In this document: in pieces, positions 62,391 through 64,000 of the stretch
Layout: each line of letters begins with the position of its first letter
How positions within the stretch are numbered: the first letter of the stretch is position 1
Source: Motilimonas cestriensis
GTDB taxonomy: Bacteria; Pseudomonadota; Gammaproteobacteria; Enterobacterales; CBDFNC01
Assembly: GCF_021295315.1 (NCBI RefSeq)
Contig: NZ_JAIMJA010000001.1
Coordinates: forward strand, 124,001-188,000
DNA: 64,000 bases
Direction of reading: 5' to 3'
Notes under the pieces: generated by a model
What the model was told of the DNA's origin: nothing
Database searches by the model: none
The model's input: the letters and a program-made list of their open reading frames with translations, nothing else
Translations under genes and position numbers: made by a program

Positions 62391-62534
62391 TTACAATTTC
62401 TTGTTGCTACCCTGCTCTATCTTGAAAACTGCTCGCTCAAAGTAATACACGACCATCAACAGCGGCACATTAATCACACAGAATGCTAGCAGTACAGGCA
62501 AAACTACAAGGATGAAATAATGCACAGTATCGCA
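62391..62534 (-). pseudogene. C-terminal fragment of an unrecognised membrane protein
   Basis: On the minus strand a 47-codon open stretch ends at a TAA (62391). It reads as one membrane helix plus a charged tail (VVLPVLLAFCVINVPLLMVV, then YYFERAVFKIEQGSNKK). It starts inside the VOC gene start region without a ribosome binding site, and a TGA closes it upstream. It looks like the end of a former gene. Chance cannot be excluded at this length. Confidence 0.3.
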
Positions 62535-62888
62535 TCAATTTTTGAGATCCCAGCAACAGACTTAGATCGTGCGGTAAAATTTTACGGCAGCATTTTTGCT
62601 TTAACGATTGAAATCATGGATATTCCAGGGATGAGAATGGGAATATTCCCTTACGAGGATCAAGCTACGGTTGGGGTGATTGTCCAGGGGGAAGGCTACT
62701 TGCCGTCTAGCTCAGGCATCACCTTATATTTAAATGCAGGCGAAGACCTTCAACTGGTGCTATCAAAAGTAGAAGCAAATGGCGGAAAAATTCTCGCAGC
62801 CAAAACACCACATGCAGACGAAAGCGGTTTCTTCGCATTATTTCTAGACACAGAAGGAAACCGACTTGGCCTGCACTCTCCCAAGTAA
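62520..62888 (+). CDS. VOC/glyoxalase superfamily protein
   Basis: This 122-residue protein has the paired beta-alpha-beta-beta-beta modules of the VOC fold: FEIPATDLDRAVKFYGSIFALTIE, then ITLYLNAGEDLQLVLSKVEANGGKIL, and FFALFLDTEGNRLGLHS with the terminal metal-type Glu region. Members include glyoxalases, dioxygenases and resistance proteins. The specific reaction is unknown. The ATG follows AAGGATGAAATA. It is probably controlled by the AraC regulator 146 bp upstream. Confidence 0.88.
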   Translation: MHSIASIFEIPATDLDRAVKFYGSIFALTIEIMDIPGMRMGIFPYEDQATVGVIVQGEGYLPSSSGITLYLNAGEDLQLVLSKVEANGGKILAAKTPHADESGFFALFLDTEGNRLGLHSPK

Positions 62889-63017
62889 AAAAGTTGCATG
62901 CTACCCAGCACATTGATATGAAACGGGCGACAAGGCAAAAGCGTATACCTTGAGCGCTCACACTATCATTGAAAGGTCACGAGTCAGCCAGCGCTCTTTG
63001 CTCTGGCTGACGGTTTT

Positions 63018-64000
63018 TCACAAGTTAATGCAACGTGTCACACCTGATTGCTGGGCAAATTCTTCATCATGACTGACCAAAATAAAGCCACTACGATAAT
63101 CTTTTAGCGCCTGCGCCAGCATTATTTTTGAATCAAGATCCAGATGGTTATCTGGCTCATCAAGTAACAACAGTGGTTGCATTGATTGATGGCTAACAAT
63201 CAACATCGCAAGTTTCATCTTTTCGCCGCCACTGAGCATGCCGCCAAGGCGAAAAACATTGTCACGACGAAAACCAACACCCGCTAGTAGAGTTCGCGCA
63301 TCACTCTCAGCTATGCCATCACAATGTTGCGTCAAGTTATCCAACATCGATAATTCAGGCCGAACAGCGCCAAAATGTTGGTCAAGGTAATAAAGTGGTG
63401 TATTCAGCTGCAGCGCGCCTGTTTGCAGTCGCTCCTCACCTAAGAGTGTTTTCAAAAAGGTCGATTTGCCAGCGCCGTTTTGCCCTATTAGATGCACCTT
63501 ATCAGCTGAAAAGATCTGCTGTGTAATGGGTTGCGCACTGCCGAATGCCAATCTCCCCTGCACAATAGAAACCACTTTGCGAGCGCGGCTTTGATTGTCT
63601 GCCAAATACAGTTTCTGACTTTTTATTTGCTCTTTTCTTGCGCTTAGCGCCTGCTGTGTTTCAAGCAGGTGAGCTTGGCGCAGTTGCTCATTTTTATTGC
63701 GGTTCGAGGCGCGAGCACTGGCTTTGTCTTTTTTGGCATCAAGTAAAATGGATGGCTGACTGCCCTCTTTGCGTAACTTGTTGCCTTGCGCGGCTCGTTG
63801 CTCTGCTTTTTCTCGATTGCGCTGCGCTTGCTCTACAAGCTGTTTTTTCTGTTTCTCAATACTGGCTAATTGACGCCCAACCGATTGTAACTCAATGTCT
63901 TTTTGTTCAGCGTAAATGTCATAGTTGCCACCAAACACTTGCAAGCCCAATTTAGACAATTCCCACACTTCTTGCATTTCTCGCAGTAATTCACGATCGT
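63018..64000 (-). CDS. ABC-F family ATPase (partial, 5' part beyond the right edge)
   Basis: The frame stays open to the window edge and continues upstream of the ATG at 63977 with SHD-RELLREMQEVWEL-like sequence, so this is the C-terminal half of a longer protein. It has the inter-domain linker rich in K/Q/R coiled coil, then the second ABC domain: Walker A GQNGAGKST, signature LSGGEKMKLAML, Walker B LLLLDEPDNHLD and the SHDEEF H-loop. There are no membrane segments. ABC-F proteins act on ribosomes in translation or antibiotic protection. The subfamily looks YheS/Uup-like but cannot be fixed from half a gene. Confidence 0.88.
   Translation of the reverse strand, partial: DRELLREMQEVWELSKLGLQVFGGNYDIYAEQKDIELQSVGRQLASIEKQKKQLVEQAQRNREKAEQRAAQGNKLRKEGSQPSILLDAKKDKASARASNRNKNEQLRQAHLLETQQALSARKEQIKSQKLYLADNQSRARKVVSIVQGRLAFGSAQPITQQIFSADKVHLIGQNGAGKSTFLKTLLGEERLQTGALQLNTPLYYLDQHFGAVRPELSMLDNLTQHCDGIAESDARTLLAGVGFRRDNVFRLGGMLSGGEKMKLAMLIVSHQSMQPLLLLDEPDNHLDLDSKIMLAQALKDYRSGFILVSHDEEFAQQSGVTRCINL

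Overview
The window reads as chromosome of a free-living, chitin-using marine gammaproteobacterium (Alteromonadales/Vibrionales-like, for example the Shewanella/Agarivorans sphere). This rests on the yejK-yejL-yejM block, hinT next to a COG3014-type lipoprotein, two large secreted chitinases with Pro-Thr linkers, two chemoreceptors, and dispersed intergenic repeats of the 'TATACCCAA' kind. The genus cannot be proved from the sequence alone.

Layout. 1-3.3 kb: partial lipoprotein, hinT and a chemoreceptor. 3.3-9.1 kb: a PTPS-like protein and a maltose-type ABC operon (binding protein, MalF, MalG, an ATPase with a degenerate signature motif). 9.2-12.7 kb: yejK / yejL / yejM and tRNA-Pro(GGG). 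13-16.3 kb: GH18 chitinase. 16.4-20.8 kb: D-amino-acid module (RidA, N-acyl-D-amino-acid deacylase, RpiR regulator, divergent D-serine deaminase-like enzyme). 20.8-26.4 kb: dienelactone hydrolase, periplasmic binding protein, FKBP isomerase, basic amino acid decarboxylase, then a repeat-rich spacer. 26.4-28.1 kb: DASS anion transporter and a cytidine deaminase remnant. 28.1-34.8 kb: a LacI regulator that appears to start at ATT, then an operon of an IMPase-family phosphatase, an MBL-fold hydrolase and a complete ABC sugar-type importer. 35-38.3 kb: ParD-like/MetAP pair and small stress-type enzymes. 38.5-43.3 kb: second chemoreceptor and GH19 chitinase. 43.5-50.7 kb: GST/LysR pair, then glpR, glpD and divergent glpFK with GlpR-type operators. 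50.9-54.2 kb: FlxA/SprA-like protein, DUF1244, a Prc-like protein lacking its catalytic dyad, and YehS. 54.2-59.7 kb: an accessory island. 59.8-64 kb: YjiH, AraC/VOC pair and a partial ABC-F ATPase.

The most unusual part is 54.2-59.7 kb. It holds an AT-rich HEPN-like gene whose stop codon lies inside a convincing integron attC site, with no integrase visible. It also holds two oppositely oriented ~147-bp terminal-inverted-repeat elements, a serine esterase, a DJ-1/PfpI gene, a StbDE-type toxin-antitoxin pair, an 872-nt group II intron that keeps both ends but has lost its reverse transcriptase core, and a second 5'-truncated intron copy. This looks like an integrase-less cassette cluster colonised by introns and miniature elements.

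Other notable points are a four-member dispersed intergenic repeat family (one copy carrying a nested second repeat, one copy collapsed), an ATT start codon on a LacI-family repressor, and a decayed gene that still keeps its terminator. No CRISPR array, rRNA, prophage or intact transposase was seen.
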